DNA of 40,409 nt from Pseudomonas entomophila (GCF_013523125.1 NZ_JAAMQJ010000042.1:1-40409), one strand, 5' to 3'; numbered from the stretch's first letter, positions 1 to 8,163 are shown. Numbers and translations are program-made. Notes: generated by a model not told the origin, from the sequence alone.

Positions 1-22
1 GCATTCCTTATCGGCGCTTGGG

Positions 23-104
23 TGAAGGGAGGAGGGGCGAAATCTCCCACGGTCTGTACTGCGCGAACAGTCAGAAGCGGATCTAGTCCCTCCTCCTCCC
101 TTCA
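23..104. repeat. 13-bp inverted repeat pair, 56-nt spacer
   Basis: The arms at 23-35 (TGAAGGGAGGAGG) and 92-104 are perfect reverse complements. They lie downstream of the DUF2269 gene on the minus strand. There is no T-tract next to either arm, so this is not a typical intrinsic terminator. The function is unknown. Positions 1-211 otherwise hold only a REP element and no gene I can support. Confidence 0.5.
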
Positions 105-118
105 AGTCCTACCATACA

Positions 119-155
119 AGCGGCCCCAGTGCCGCGATCGGCGCCGCAGGAGCCG
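119..155 (+). repeat. REP-like element (P. putida type)
   Basis: A GC-rich extragenic element with the core CCGCGATCGGCGCCGCAGG. It resembles the two copies at 16201-16246 and 16279-16317, and sits in the gene-free stretch after the DUF2269 gene. Such elements in pseudomonads are scattered by RAYT-type transposases; none is visible in the window. Confidence 0.55.
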
Positions 156-211
156 TAAAGTCCGCCACGCCGAATCAACAGGTCCAACTCAGAGCCGTCA
201 GCGCTCGACCC

Positions 212-607
212 TCATACCGGGCCTATCACCATCAGCACGGCCATCGCCACGCAGCACCCGAGCAGGCCCACGGCCAGCACCCGCTGGGTACCCACACGCG
301 TCGGCCGGCACAGGTACCACCCGATCACACCGCACAGCGCGACGGTGTACAGCACGCTGGACCCCAGGACCCAGGCCTGGCCCAGCGGCCAGCCGTTGAG
401 ATGGACCAGCCACCAGCCGGTGAACGGCAGCACGGCCAGGCTCACGAGCAGCACGAGCCAACTCGTGACACGCAGCCAACGCCTCGACCGCCCCTCATGA
501 TCGGCACGCCCCACGCCCCCTGGGGCACAGGCCAGGCCGAGTGCGCTGCCGATCGACAGCGCCATGGCCACGGCGTGCACGTGACCGAGCTCGGTCAGAA
601 GGTCCAT
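212..607 (-). CDS. DUF2269-like integral membrane protein
   Basis: 131-residue protein with four predicted membrane segments: near residues 12-28, 46-66, 76-98 and 108-129. The pattern of helices and the middle motif TGWWLVHLNGWPLGQ resemble the DUF2269 family of small bacterial membrane proteins, whose function is not known. It starts with ATG 34 bp after the ilvA stop on the same strand, with a GAGG about ten bases upstream, so it is probably co-transcribed with ilvA. No catalytic motif is visible. The family assignment rests on residue pattern only; a different small membrane family is possible. Confidence 0.6.
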   Translation of the reverse strand: MDLLTELGHVHAVAMALSIGSALGLACAPGGVGRADHEGRSRRWLRVTSWLVLLVSLAVLPFTGWWLVHLNGWPLGQAWVLGSSVLYTVALCGVIGWYLCRPTRVGTQRVLAVGLLGCCVAMAVLMVIGPV

Positions 608-641
608 GCCGTCAGGCCTCGCGCATCAGCCAGATCGCCAT

Positions 642-2156
642 TCAGCCGAGGAAAAGCCGATAGGCTGGGTTGTCGGTCTCGTCCCAGTAGGGGTAGCCGA
701 TCTTCGCCAGGGCCTCCGGGACCAGGTGGCGCTCCTCCTCGGGAACCTGCAAGCCGGCGACCACGCGGCCATCGGCAGCACCATGGTTGCGGTAGTGGAA
801 CATCGAGATGTTCCAGTGCCCGCCCAGCTTGTTGAGAAAGTTGAACAGCGCCCCCGGTCGCTCGGGGAATTCGAAGCGCAGCACCATCTCGTCGCCCGCG
901 CCGGCCGAATGCCCGCCGACCATGTGGCGAATGTGCAGCTTGGCCAGCTCGTTGTCGGTCAGGTCGATCACCGGGAAGCCCTGCTCGCCCAGGTGCCGGA
1001 CCAGGGCGGCGCGCGGGTCGGTGTCCGGGTGCGTCTGCACGCCGACGAAGATGTGCGCCTCGCCCGCGGCATGGTAGCGGTAGTTGAATTCGGTGATCTG
1101 ACGCTTGCCGATCGCCTCGCAGAAGGCTTTGAAGCTGCCCGGCCGCTCGGGGATGGTCACCGCGATGATCGCCTCGCGCCGCTCACCCAGCTCGGCACGT
1201 TCGGCGACATGGCGCAGGCGGTCGAAGTTGACGTTGGCGCCCGACTCGATCGCCACCAGGGTCTGTCCGACGGCGCCCTTGAGCTCCACATAGCGTTTGA
1301 TGCCTGCCACCGCCAGCGCCCCGGAAGGCTCGGTGATCGAGCGGGTGTCATCGTAGATGTCCTTGATCGCCGCGCAGATCTCGTCGGTGCTGACCGTGAT
1401 CACCTCGTCGACGTAATGACGGCAGATCTCGAAGGTGTGCTGGCCGATCTGCGCCACCGCCACGCCGTCGGCGAACAGTCCGACCTGGGGCAGGACCACG
1501 CGCTCGCCCGCGGCCATGGCCGCCTGCAGGCAGTTGGAGTCGTCCGGCTCCACGCCGATGACCTTGATCTCCGGGCGCAGGTACTTCACGTAGGCAGCGA
1601 TCCCGGCGATCAGGCCGCCACCGCCGACCGGCACGAAGATGGCGTCGAGAGCACCAGGCTGCTGACGCAGGATCTCCATGGCCACCGTGCCCTGACCGGC
1701 GATGGTATGGGGATCGTCGTAGGGGTGGATGTAGACGAAGCCTCTTTCCTCCACCAGCTTCAGCGAATAGGCCAGTGCCTCGGGGAACGAGTCGCCGTGC
1801 AGCACCACCTTGCCGCCCCGGGAGCGCACGCCCTCGACCTTGATCTCCGGAGTGGTCTTGGGCATCACGATGGTCGCCTTGATGCCCAGCTCCCGTGCCG
1901 CCAGGGCCAGGCCCTGGGCGTGGTTGCCCGCCGAGGCGGTGACCACCCCGCGCGCCAGCTCCTCGGGACTCAGCTGGGCCAGCTTGTTGTAAGCCCCGCG
2001 AATCTTGAAGGAGAACACCGGCTGCAGGTCTTCCCGCTTGAGCAGGACCTGGTTGCCCAGGCGCTTGCTCAGTTGTCCGGCGCTGTGCAGGGGCGTTTCG
2101 ACGGCGACATCGTAGACGCGCGAGGTGAGGATCTTCTTGACGTACTGTTCGAGCAT
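642..2156 (-). CDS. ilvA: Threonine ammonia-lyase, biosynthetic
   Basis: Deaminates L-threonine to 2-oxobutanoate with PLP, the first committed step of isoleucine synthesis, in the cytoplasm. The N-terminal fold-type II PLP domain shows the lysine motif FSFKIRGAYNK and the phosphate-binding glycine loop VPVGGGGLIAG. The C-terminal third carries two ACT-like regulatory repeats, each with an ERPG motif (IPERPGSFKAF and FPERPGALFNF), as expected for the isoleucine/valine-controlled form. I chose the ATG at 2156, giving MLEQYVKK and 504 residues, the usual length of the biosynthetic enzyme. A GTG seven codons upstream is also open, and neither start has a convincing ribosome site. It is divergent from rpiA across a 143-bp gap. 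Confidence 0.93.
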   Translation of the reverse strand: MLEQYVKKILTSRVYDVAVETPLHSAGQLSKRLGNQVLLKREDLQPVFSFKIRGAYNKLAQLSPEELARGVVTASAGNHAQGLALAARELGIKATIVMPKTTPEIKVEGVRSRGGKVVLHGDSFPEALAYSLKLVEERGFVYIHPYDDPHTIAGQGTVAMEILRQQPGALDAIFVPVGGGGLIAGIAAYVKYLRPEIKVIGVEPDDSNCLQAAMAAGERVVLPQVGLFADGVAVAQIGQHTFEICRHYVDEVITVSTDEICAAIKDIYDDTRSITEPSGALAVAGIKRYVELKGAVGQTLVAIESGANVNFDRLRHVAERAELGERREAIIAVTIPERPGSFKAFCEAIGKRQITEFNYRYHAAGEAHIFVGVQTHPDTDPRAALVRHLGEQGFPVIDLTDNELAKLHIRHMVGGHSAGAGDEMVLRFEFPERPGALFNFLNKLGGHWNISMFHYRNHGAADGRVVAGLQVPEEERHLVPEALAKIGYPYWDETDNPAYRLFLG

Positions 2157-2255
2157 CGGGAAAGCATCACTGGCCACGGGACGAGAGCGGGCAGTCTACC
2201 GTAGCGCTCGCCGCGACGACCATCGCAAAGCCGAGGTTTTACCGACGCGTGGCGC

Positions 2256-2261
2256 TATAAT
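2256..2261 (+). promoter_or_regulatory. Probable -10 box of rpiA
   Basis: Perfect TATAAT 39 bp upstream of the rpiA ATG, in the divergent ilvA-rpiA gap. No good -35 hexamer is found at 16-18 bp spacing, so assignment rests on the -10 match and position. Confidence 0.45.
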
Positions 2262-2299
2262 GAGCGCCTTTGACAGACGCTTGCCCCACCGGAGCCCGC

Positions 2300-2980
2300 A
2301 TGACCCAGGACCAACTCAAACAGGCCGTCGCCCAGGCCGCCGTCGACCTCATCCTGCCCCAGCTCGACGCCAAGAGCATCGTGGGCGTGGGCACAGGGTC
2401 GACCGCCAACTGCTTCATCGACGCCCTGGCCCAGCACAAGACCGCCTTCGACGGCGCCGTCGCCAGCTCCGAAGCCACGGCCGCCCGCCTGAAAGCCCAT
2501 GGCATTCCGGTCTACGAACTCAACACGGTCAGTGAGCTGGAGTTTTACGTCGATGGCGCCGACGAGAGCGACGAGCACCTGAACCTGATCAAGGGAGGGG
2601 GCGCCGCCCTGACCCGCGAGAAGATCGTCGCCGCGGTCGCCCGCACCTTCATCTGCATCGCCGATGCCAGCAAGCTGGTTCCGGTGCTGGGCGCCTTCCC
2701 GTTGCCGGTCGAGGTCATCCCCATGGCCCGCAGCCACGTGGCCCGTCAGTTGGTGAAGCTGGGTGGCGATCCGGTCTACCGCGAAGGCGTGCTGACCGAC
2801 AACGGCAACGTCATCCTCGATGTGCACAACCTGCAGATCACCGACCCGGTGACCCTGGAGCGCCAGATCAACGCCATCGTCGGCGTCGTGACCAATGGCC
2901 TGTTCGCGGCGCGGCCTGCCGATGTCCTGCTGCTGGGCACCGCGGACGGCGTTCGCACGCTGCGCGCGGACACGCACTGA
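2300..2980 (+). CDS. rpiA: Ribose-5-phosphate isomerase A
   Basis: Interconverts ribose 5-phosphate and ribulose 5-phosphate in the non-oxidative pentose phosphate pathway. The family signatures are present in order: GVGTGSTANCFI near the N-terminus, SSEATAARL, DGADESD (active-site aspartates), KGGGAALTREKI (catalytic lysine and glutamate region) and the late VTNGLFAARPADVLLLG. The product is 226 residues, as expected. The ATG at 2300 is preceded by GGAG at 2291-2294; an ATG ten codons upstream is open but lacks a ribosome site and would give an atypical N-terminus. It converges with the SdiA-regulated-domain gene, 49 bp away. Confidence 0.95.
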   Translation: MTQDQLKQAVAQAAVDLILPQLDAKSIVGVGTGSTANCFIDALAQHKTAFDGAVASSEATAARLKAHGIPVYELNTVSELEFYVDGADESDEHLNLIKGGGAALTREKIVAAVARTFICIADASKLVPVLGAFPLPVEVIPMARSHVARQLVKLGGDPVYREGVLTDNGNVILDVHNLQITDPVTLERQINAIVGVVTNGLFAARPADVLLLGTADGVRTLRADTH

Positions 2981-3029
2981 AGCGCCACTGCGGGCCCTCG
3001 GATGCTTTCAGGCGCCAAGGGCCCATGGA

Positions 3030-3932
3030 TCAAAGCTGGCCTGGCTCGAACACGTAGAACAGGTTCGGCTCGCTGACCAGGTACAACGTACCGCGCTCGT
3101 CCATGGCGATGCCTTCGGCCTGAGGTACGGTCCGCTGCAGCCCCTGGAACCCTCGACGCAACGACAGGGTGCTCAGGGGCTTACCCTCCTCGTCCAGCTC
3201 GATCACCAGCCCAGACTCATCGGACAGCGCCAGCAAATGACCGCTGCGCTCGTCGAACTGCAGGCTCGACAGGTCGCGCACGAACAGCCGCGCATCGCGC
3301 TTGCGGTCCTGAGCCACCTGCACGGCATAGGGCTGTGCCGGGTCCCGGTGCGGGAAGCCGTGGACCACGTAGATCAGCATCGGGTCGCGTTCCTTGGCGA
3401 CGAACAGCCGTTTGCCCACCGAGTCATAGGCCAGGCCCTCGAACCCCTTGTTGCCGTTGAGGCCGATGCCCAGGGTCAGTTGCTCGGCCTGACTGGCGTC
3501 GAGCGTGTGCGTGTCATCCTGCAGTCGAACCTGAATCAGCCGTTGCTGACGCTCATCGGTGATCACATAACTGTCGCGCCCCACGTACTCCACGGCCTCC
3601 GGATCGCCAAAACCGACCAGTGCGATACGCCGCAGGATCCGGCCGTCCAGTGCCAGCTCGATCAGCTCGGAGCGCTTGTTGGTCACGGTGAACAAGGTCT
3701 TGCGGTCGGGATCGTAGGTCAGCGCCGAGACATCGTCGTCCAGGCCTTCGATGACCTTGCCCTCCACGGTGACGCGATAGTGCTGCAAGGCCATGCCCTG
3801 CTCGGCCGGTCGCCACCAGGTCTTGACGTTGAACCAGCCGCGTTCGAACAGGCGAAACTCCTGGGCGGTGAAGATCAGGACCAGTAGGCCAAGACTGGCA
3901 AGCAGCAGCAAAGGGCGGGACAGACGGCGCAT
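3030..3932 (-). CDS. SdiA-regulated domain protein (copy 1)
   Basis: 300-residue protein with an N-terminal membrane segment (about residues 7-24) followed by a periplasmic domain that reads as a six-bladed propeller-like repeat. Recurrent blades have the form LTYDPDRKTLFTV, EAVEYVGRDSYVITDE, FEGLAYDSVGKRLFVA, LQFDERSGHLLALSDES and EGIAMDERGTLYLVSEPNLFY. This matches the SdiA-regulated family, whose members are membrane-anchored propellers; the biochemical role is not established. The neighbouring gene at 4024-4950 is a paralog on the same strand, 91 bp upstream, with the same ending NLFY.F. The 91-bp gap has no strong terminator, so the two may be co-transcribed. It converges with rpiA. Confidence 0.8.
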   Translation of the reverse strand: MRRLSRPLLLLASLGLLVLIFTAQEFRLFERGWFNVKTWWRPAEQGMALQHYRVTVEGKVIEGLDDDVSALTYDPDRKTLFTVTNKRSELIELALDGRILRRIALVGFGDPEAVEYVGRDSYVITDERQQRLIQVRLQDDTHTLDASQAEQLTLGIGLNGNKGFEGLAYDSVGKRLFVAKERDPMLIYVVHGFPHRDPAQPYAVQVAQDRKRDARLFVRDLSSLQFDERSGHLLALSDESGLVIELDEEGKPLSTLSLRRGFQGLQRTVPQAEGIAMDERGTLYLVSEPNLFYVFEPGQL

Positions 3933-4023
3933 GGAAAGTCAGACTCGAGTTCGGAAAGACGAATCTAACCACGACTGCTGAAATAAAGCTTAATGCCATC
4001 ATCCGTAAAATCTGATGATAGGG

Positions 4024-4950
4024 TCAGTCTTTACTGAAGCGATAGAACAGATTGGGCTCGCTGACCATGTACAGGGTGCCCTGTTCGTCCATGGCCACGC
4101 CCTCGGCGCGCGGCAACGTCTGTTGCAGACCGTTGAAACCGCCCAGCAGGGTCATGAAGCTGACCTGCCCGCCCTGCTCGTCGAGCTCCAGCAGCATGTT
4201 CGAGTTGGCCGACAGTGCCAGCAGGTGCCCGGTGCGCGGGTCCATGCCGGTGGCCGACAGGTTGCGCAGGTCGAGCTGGTCGCTGGGCAGCGGGTATTTC
4301 TCGCCGACCAGGTTGCCATGCCCGTCGCTGTTCCAGGCGAACAGCCGTGGCGGACGCTCCTCACCGATGATCAGGCGTTGCCGACGCGGGTCCCAGACGA
4401 CGGCCTCGAAGCCCTTGTTGCCCTTGTCTGCGTCGCCCAGGTCATGGGCCTGGAAATCGGCACGGTCGAGGGACGTGGTCTGCGCGTCGACCCGCACCAC
4501 CACCAGGTCGTGTCGGCGCTCGTCGACGATGGCCAGGCGGCCGTCCTCCAGGACCGCGACCCCTTCCGGGTTGCTCCAGCCCACCAACGGAATCTTGCGC
4601 AGGACCTCGCCGTCCAAGGTCAGCTGGACCAGGAACGGGTTCTTGCCCATGACCGAGAACAGCGTTCGCGTGGTCGGGTCGTAGGCCAGGTCGGACGCTT
4701 CGTCGTCCTCCATGCCCGGCAGGACCTTGGCGTCGATGTCGACCTGGTAATCGGGCAGCCAGGTGCTTTCCTGGCGCTCGGCTGGGCTTTCGAAGTACTC
4801 CTTGGCCCAGAGCAAGGCGCGATCGTCCCAGTGCATCGTCACCGCCAGGCCGCCGGCGATCAGCGCCACGAGTCCCAGCCCGAGCGGCCAGCGCAGGGCC
4901 GTTCGAGCCTTGGCCTTGGACGAGGAAAGGGCGCGGGTGAAAACGGGCAT
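4024..4950 (-). CDS. SdiA-regulated domain protein (copy 2)
   Basis: 308-residue paralog of the gene just downstream. After a basic N-terminus of about 22 residues there is one membrane helix (about 24-42), then the propeller domain with blades such as LAYDPTTRTLFSVMG, EGVAVLEDGRLAIVDE, FEAVVWDPRRQRLIIGEE, TGMDPRTGHLLALSANS and EGVAMDEQGTLYMVSEPNLFY. I chose the ATG at 4950 (MPVFTRAL) because AGGA lies nine bases upstream; the reading frame stays open 56 codons further up but that would run into the FAH-family gene. A role in the cell envelope is inferred only from topology. Confidence 0.8.
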   Translation of the reverse strand: MPVFTRALSSSKAKARTALRWPLGLGLVALIAGGLAVTMHWDDRALLWAKEYFESPAERQESTWLPDYQVDIDAKVLPGMEDDEASDLAYDPTTRTLFSVMGKNPFLVQLTLDGEVLRKIPLVGWSNPEGVAVLEDGRLAIVDERRHDLVVVRVDAQTTSLDRADFQAHDLGDADKGNKGFEAVVWDPRRQRLIIGEERPPRLFAWNSDGHGNLVGEKYPLPSDQLDLRNLSATGMDPRTGHLLALSANSNMLLELDEQGGQVSFMTLLGGFNGLQQTLPRAEGVAMDEQGTLYMVSEPNLFYRFSKD

Positions 4951-5107
4951 GGACGTGTTCCTGGGAGCTTGCCGAAGACGCTGCACAAGGGCAGCGTGAA
5001 AAGTCTGCCGCGTGATTATCCGCAAACGATGTGAAAAAAACGGCAAAACCGACGATTGGCCGTGAAGCCGGCGGTGACGAACGTACACCGTCACCGCCAG
5101 GAGGGAA

Positions 5108-5773
5108 TCAGAGCACACGGCTCTCGAAGCGGCTGACGCCCGGCAGTTCCAGCACCAGCGTATCGCCCACGTTCAACGGGCCCACACCCGCCGGTGTACC
5201 GGTCAGGATCACGTCGCCGGCTTGCAGGGAGAAATGGGCGGCCATGTGCTGGATCATCGGCACGATGGGATTGAGCATCAAGGCGCTGCTGCCGTCCTGA
5301 CGGACCTCGCCGTTGATGCTCAGGCGAATGCCGATGTCGGTTAGATCACCGAAGGCACTGGCCGGGACGAACGGCGGCAACACGCAGCCACCGTCGAAGC
5401 TCTTGGCCAGCTCCCAGGGCAGGCCCTTTTCCTTGAGCCTGGCCTGTAGGTCGCGCAAGGTCAGGTCCAGCGCCGGGGCGAAACCGGAAATGGCGTCGCG
5501 TACCTCCTCTTCGCTGGGCTGGGTCGACAGTGACTTGCCAAGCAGTACGGCGATTTCGGCCTCGTAGTGCACCGAGCCGCGCTCGGTCGGGATGCGGAAG
5601 CCGCTGTTCAACGGCACTGTGCAACTGCCGGGCTTGATGAACAGCAGCGGCTCGCTCGGCACCGGGTTGTTCAGCTCCTTGGCATGCTCGGCATAGTTGC
5701 GACCGATGCACACCACCTTGCCCAGCGGGAAATGGATGGGGGTGCCGTCCACGTACGCGTGCTTGTAGCTCAT
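5108..5773 (-). CDS. Fumarylacetoacetate hydrolase (FAH) family protein
   Basis: 221-residue single-domain member of the FAH superfamily, cytoplasmic, acting on 2-keto or acylpyruvate-type C-C bonds in a metal-dependent way. The N-terminal GKVVCIGRNYAEHAKEL, the metal ligands in VHYEAEIAVLLGK (Glu-x-Glu) and the Asp in APALDLTLRDLQ are intact, as is the closing VILTGTPAGVGPL. The ATG at 5773 has AGGAG six bases upstream. An ATG ten codons earlier overlaps the stop of the oxidase remnant upstream (ATGA) but lacks such a site. Family members of this length include acylpyruvases and oxaloacetate tautomerase-like proteins; the exact substrate cannot be read from sequence. Confidence 0.85.
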   Translation of the reverse strand: MSYKHAYVDGTPIHFPLGKVVCIGRNYAEHAKELNNPVPSEPLLFIKPGSCTVPLNSGFRIPTERGSVHYEAEIAVLLGKSLSTQPSEEEVRDAISGFAPALDLTLRDLQARLKEKGLPWELAKSFDGGCVLPPFVPASAFGDLTDIGIRLSINGEVRQDGSSALMLNPIVPMIQHMAAHFSLQAGDVILTGTPAGVGPLNVGDTLVLELPGVSRFESRVL

Positions 5774-5799
5774 TGCTGACTCCTGTGCCGACGCGGCTG

Positions 5800-5892
5800 T
5801 CATTCGGGAGCAAAGATCTTACCCGGATTCATGCCGTTCGGATCGAATACGGTCTTGATCACCTTCATGCAGGCGACTTGCATCGGAGAACG
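5800..5892 (-). pseudogene. C-terminal remnant of FAD-linked oxidase (glycolate oxidase GlcD-like)
   Basis: The minus-strand frame ending at 5800 reads RSPMQVACMKVIKTVFDPNG then MNPGKIFAPE and stop. This is the conserved tail of FAD-binding oxidases of the GlcD/D-lactate dehydrogenase family, which normally end in DPNGIMNPGKI. Only about 30 codons remain: six codons further upstream the same frame meets a TGA, and the stretch up to serA (5893-6120) shows no trace of the remaining ~430 residues. In related pseudomonads a full oxidase gene lies between the FAH gene and serA (from memory). The missing isoleucine inside DPNG-MNPGK suggests further decay. Confidence 0.75.
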
Positions 5893-6120
5893 GCTGTCAC
5901 GAGGCCTGTAGGGTCAGGTTTGCCTGCGATGGCGTGAGCGTGGAGGCTGGGCGGAACCCTCGAAACATTCATGGCCAGCCTGAGCACGCTTCACCTGTCG
6001 GAATCGGCTCAGAGCAGGTCGCGTATGCTAGCATTGCGCTCCCGCTGTTCGTGCTAAGGCCGATGCCGCGCCGCTTCACCTCCCTGCCATTTTCTATCTC
6101 CGGGACACAGGTTTACGCAG

Positions 6121-7350
6121 ATGAGCAAGACTTCTCTCGACAAGAGCAAGATCAGGTTCCTTCTTCTCGAAGGCGTCCACCAGAACGCAGTGGACACTCT
6201 CAAGGCTGCCGGGTACAGCAACATCGAGTACCTCACCGGCTCGCTGCCAGAGGCTGAGCTCAAGGAAAAGATCGCCGATGCGCACTTCATCGGCATCCGC
6301 TCGCGCACCCAGCTGACCGAAGAGGTCTTCGACTGCGCGAAGAAGCTGGTCGCGGTCGGCTGTTTCTGCATCGGCACCAACCAGGTGGACCTGGGCGCGG
6401 CCCGTGAGCGCGGCATCGCCGTGTTCAACGCCCCTTACTCCAATACCCGCTCGGTGGCCGAGTTGGTGCTGGCCGAAGCCATCCTGCTGCTGCGCGGTAT
6501 CCCTGAGAAGAATGCCTCGTGCCACCGTGGCGGCTGGATCAAGAGCGCGGCCAACTCGTTCGAGATCCGGGGCAAGAAGCTGGGCATCGTCGGCTACGGC
6601 TCGATTGGCACGCAATTGTCCGTGCTGGCCGAAAGCCTGGGGATGCAGGTCTACTTCTACGACCCGCTGACCAAGCTGCCGCTGGGCAACGCCACCCAGG
6701 TCCCGAGCCTGAACGAGCTGCTGGGCCTGGCCGACATCGTGTCGCTGCACGTGCCTGAACTGCCGTCCACCCAGTGGATGATCGGTGAAGCGCAGATCCG
6801 CGCCATGAAAAAAGGCAGCATCCTGATCAACGCCGCCCGTGGCACCGTGGTGGAGCTCGAGCACCTGGCGGCCGCGATCAAGGACAAGCACCTGATCGGC
6901 GCAGCCATCGACGTGTTCCCGGTCGAACCACGCTCGAACGACGAAGAGTTCGAAAGCCCGCTGCGTGGCCTGGACAACGTGATCCTGACCCCGCACATCG
7001 GTGGCTCGACCGCCGAGGCCCAGGCCAACATCGGTCTGGAAGTGGCGGAGAAGCTGGTCAAGTACAGCGACAACGGCACCTCGGTCTCGTCGGTCAACTT
7101 CCCCGAAGTGGCCCTGCCGGCGCATCCGGGCAAGCACCGTCTGTTGCACATTCACCAGAACATCCCGGGCGTGCTCAGCGAAATCAACCGGGTCTTCGCC
7201 GACAACGGGATCAACATCTCCGGCCAGTTCCTGCAGACCGACGAGAAAGTCGGTTACGTGGTGATCGACGTGGACGCCGAGTACTCCGACCTGGCGCAGG
7301 AGAAGCTGCAACAGGTTAAGGGCACCATCCGTTCGCGCGTGCTGTTCTGA
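6121..7350 (+). CDS. serA: D-3-phosphoglycerate dehydrogenase
   Basis: Oxidises 3-phosphoglycerate with NAD, the first step of serine synthesis. The 409-residue product has the substrate domain split around the Rossmann domain (LGIVGYGSIGTQL near residue 155), catalytic Arg in INAARGTVV, and His in LTPHIGGST. A C-terminal ACT domain (about 335-409, HIHQNIPGVLSEINRVF) binds serine for feedback inhibition. This is the shorter, E. coli-like form. The ATG at 6121 gives the usual MSKTSLDKSKI start; the ribosome site upstream is weak. The 228 bp before it hold the oxidase gene's former location and presumably the serA promoter; TATGCT at 6024-6029 could be a -10 but has no clear partner. Confidence 0.95.
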   Translation: MSKTSLDKSKIRFLLLEGVHQNAVDTLKAAGYSNIEYLTGSLPEAELKEKIADAHFIGIRSRTQLTEEVFDCAKKLVAVGCFCIGTNQVDLGAARERGIAVFNAPYSNTRSVAELVLAEAILLLRGIPEKNASCHRGGWIKSAANSFEIRGKKLGIVGYGSIGTQLSVLAESLGMQVYFYDPLTKLPLGNATQVPSLNELLGLADIVSLHVPELPSTQWMIGEAQIRAMKKGSILINAARGTVVELEHLAAAIKDKHLIGAAIDVFPVEPRSNDEEFESPLRGLDNVILTPHIGGSTAEAQANIGLEVAEKLVKYSDNGTSVSSVNFPEVALPAHPGKHRLLHIHQNIPGVLSEINRVFADNGINISGQFLQTDEKVGYVVIDVDAEYSDLAQEKLQQVKGTIRSRVLF

Positions 7351-7357
7351 TCTGCGG

Positions 7358-7373
7358 CCCCTCGCACGAGGGG
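7358..7373 (+). terminator. Stem-loop after serA
   Basis: CCCCTC at 7358-7363 pairs with GAGGGG at 7368-7373 across a four-base loop, eight bases after the serA stop. It is followed by TTGCC only, so termination strength is uncertain. Confidence 0.4.
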
Positions 7374-7380
7374 TTGCCTG

Positions 7381-7412
7381 AAGGGCCGGGTGGTCGATGA
7401 CCCCCGGCCCTT
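7381..7412 (+). terminator. Second stem-loop after serA
   Basis: AAGGGCCGGG (7381-7390) and its perfect complement at 7403-7412 form a 10-bp stem with a 12-base loop. No T-run follows. With the hairpin at 7358-7373 it probably forms the serA transcript end. The rest of the 285-bp gap to the next gene holds nothing else I can name. Confidence 0.45.
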
Positions 7413-7635
7413 CGTCGTCAAGGCCTGGGCACCGGTGCCGATCGGCCGTTCTTCGCACCTTTCATCTGCTCGCCCACTGCCTCCGTCGGCCGTTTCCCGG
7501 CCCTGCTTCGACAAAAACGCGTGTCGCCCTCAAACATTGCGCTTAACTTGCGGTCAGACCCAGCGCTTGACCGGGGCGAAGGATAAAAAGCCTCGGCAAC
7601 CGTCATCTATTTGCCGAACACGAAGGGGCCTTCTC

Positions 7636-8124
7636 ATGCGATTGACCACAGCCTTGCTGTTGACCACATTCATCAGCCCACTGGCGCAGGCCGAACTGCT
7701 GGACGAAGTGAATGACCGGGGCGAGCTGCGCATCGCCGTGCAGGCCGACACCCCGCCGTATGCCTTCAAGCAGGCGCAGCGACTGACGGGCTTCGAGGTC
7801 GAGCTGGGCCAGGCCCTGGCCCAGGAACTGGACGTGCGCGCCTCGATCATCGAAACGCCTGCGGACGCGATGCTCGGCGGCATCGAGAGCGGCAAGTACG
7901 ACATGGCCCTGAACCAGGCCAAGCCGGCGACGACCGAGGGCTCGGCCGTGGACGTCAGCCAGCCCTACGATGATCAGGCCTTGGCCATTCCGTTCCAGAA
8001 GGACAACCCGGCCTTCGAGTCGGCCGTCACCAATGCCATGCAGCGAATCAAGGCCGACGGCCGCCTGGCCGCGCTGGAAGCGAAGTGGCTCAAGGTGCCG
8101 CTCGAGGTCACCGCCGAGCAGTGA
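7636..8124 (+). CDS. Miniature periplasmic amino-acid-binding-like protein, one lobe
   Basis: 162 residues with a signal peptide (MRLTTALLLTTFISPLAQA, cleavage after residue 19). Residues 25-111 match the N-terminal lobe of family 3 solute-binding proteins: RGELRIAVQADTPPYAF, GFEVELGQALAQELD, and IESGKYDMALNQAKPAT. Residues 112-155 match the C-terminal return to lobe I: LAIPFQKDNPAFESAVTNAM and IKADGRLAALEAKWL. Lobe II, normally about 90 residues between these parts, is absent with no frameshift. The usual Arg of the ligand motif (TxxR) is replaced by TEGS. The ATG at 7636 follows a GAAGGGG stretch. No permease or ATPase is adjacent, so a sensor, scavenger or non-binding role is possible; function unknown. 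Confidence 0.7.
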   Translation: MRLTTALLLTTFISPLAQAELLDEVNDRGELRIAVQADTPPYAFKQAQRLTGFEVELGQALAQELDVRASIIETPADAMLGGIESGKYDMALNQAKPATTEGSAVDVSQPYDDQALAIPFQKDNPAFESAVTNAMQRIKADGRLAALEAKWLKVPLEVTAEQ

Positions 8125-8133
8125 CGCGCTCTA

Positions 8134-8158
8134 GGGGGCCAATGACAGGAGCGCCCCC
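8134..8158. terminator. Bidirectional stem-loop between convergent genes
   Basis: GGGGGC (8134-8139) and GCCCCC (8153-8158) pair across 13 bases, in the 39-bp gap between the convergent binding-protein and oxygenase genes. No T-run is seen. Confidence 0.4.
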
Positions 8159-8163
8159 AGGGC

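Noticed and set aside
606..2204. 532-codon plus-strand frame over ilvA
   Set aside because: Antisense shadow caused by GC-rich third positions; ilvA on the other strand has full motif support.
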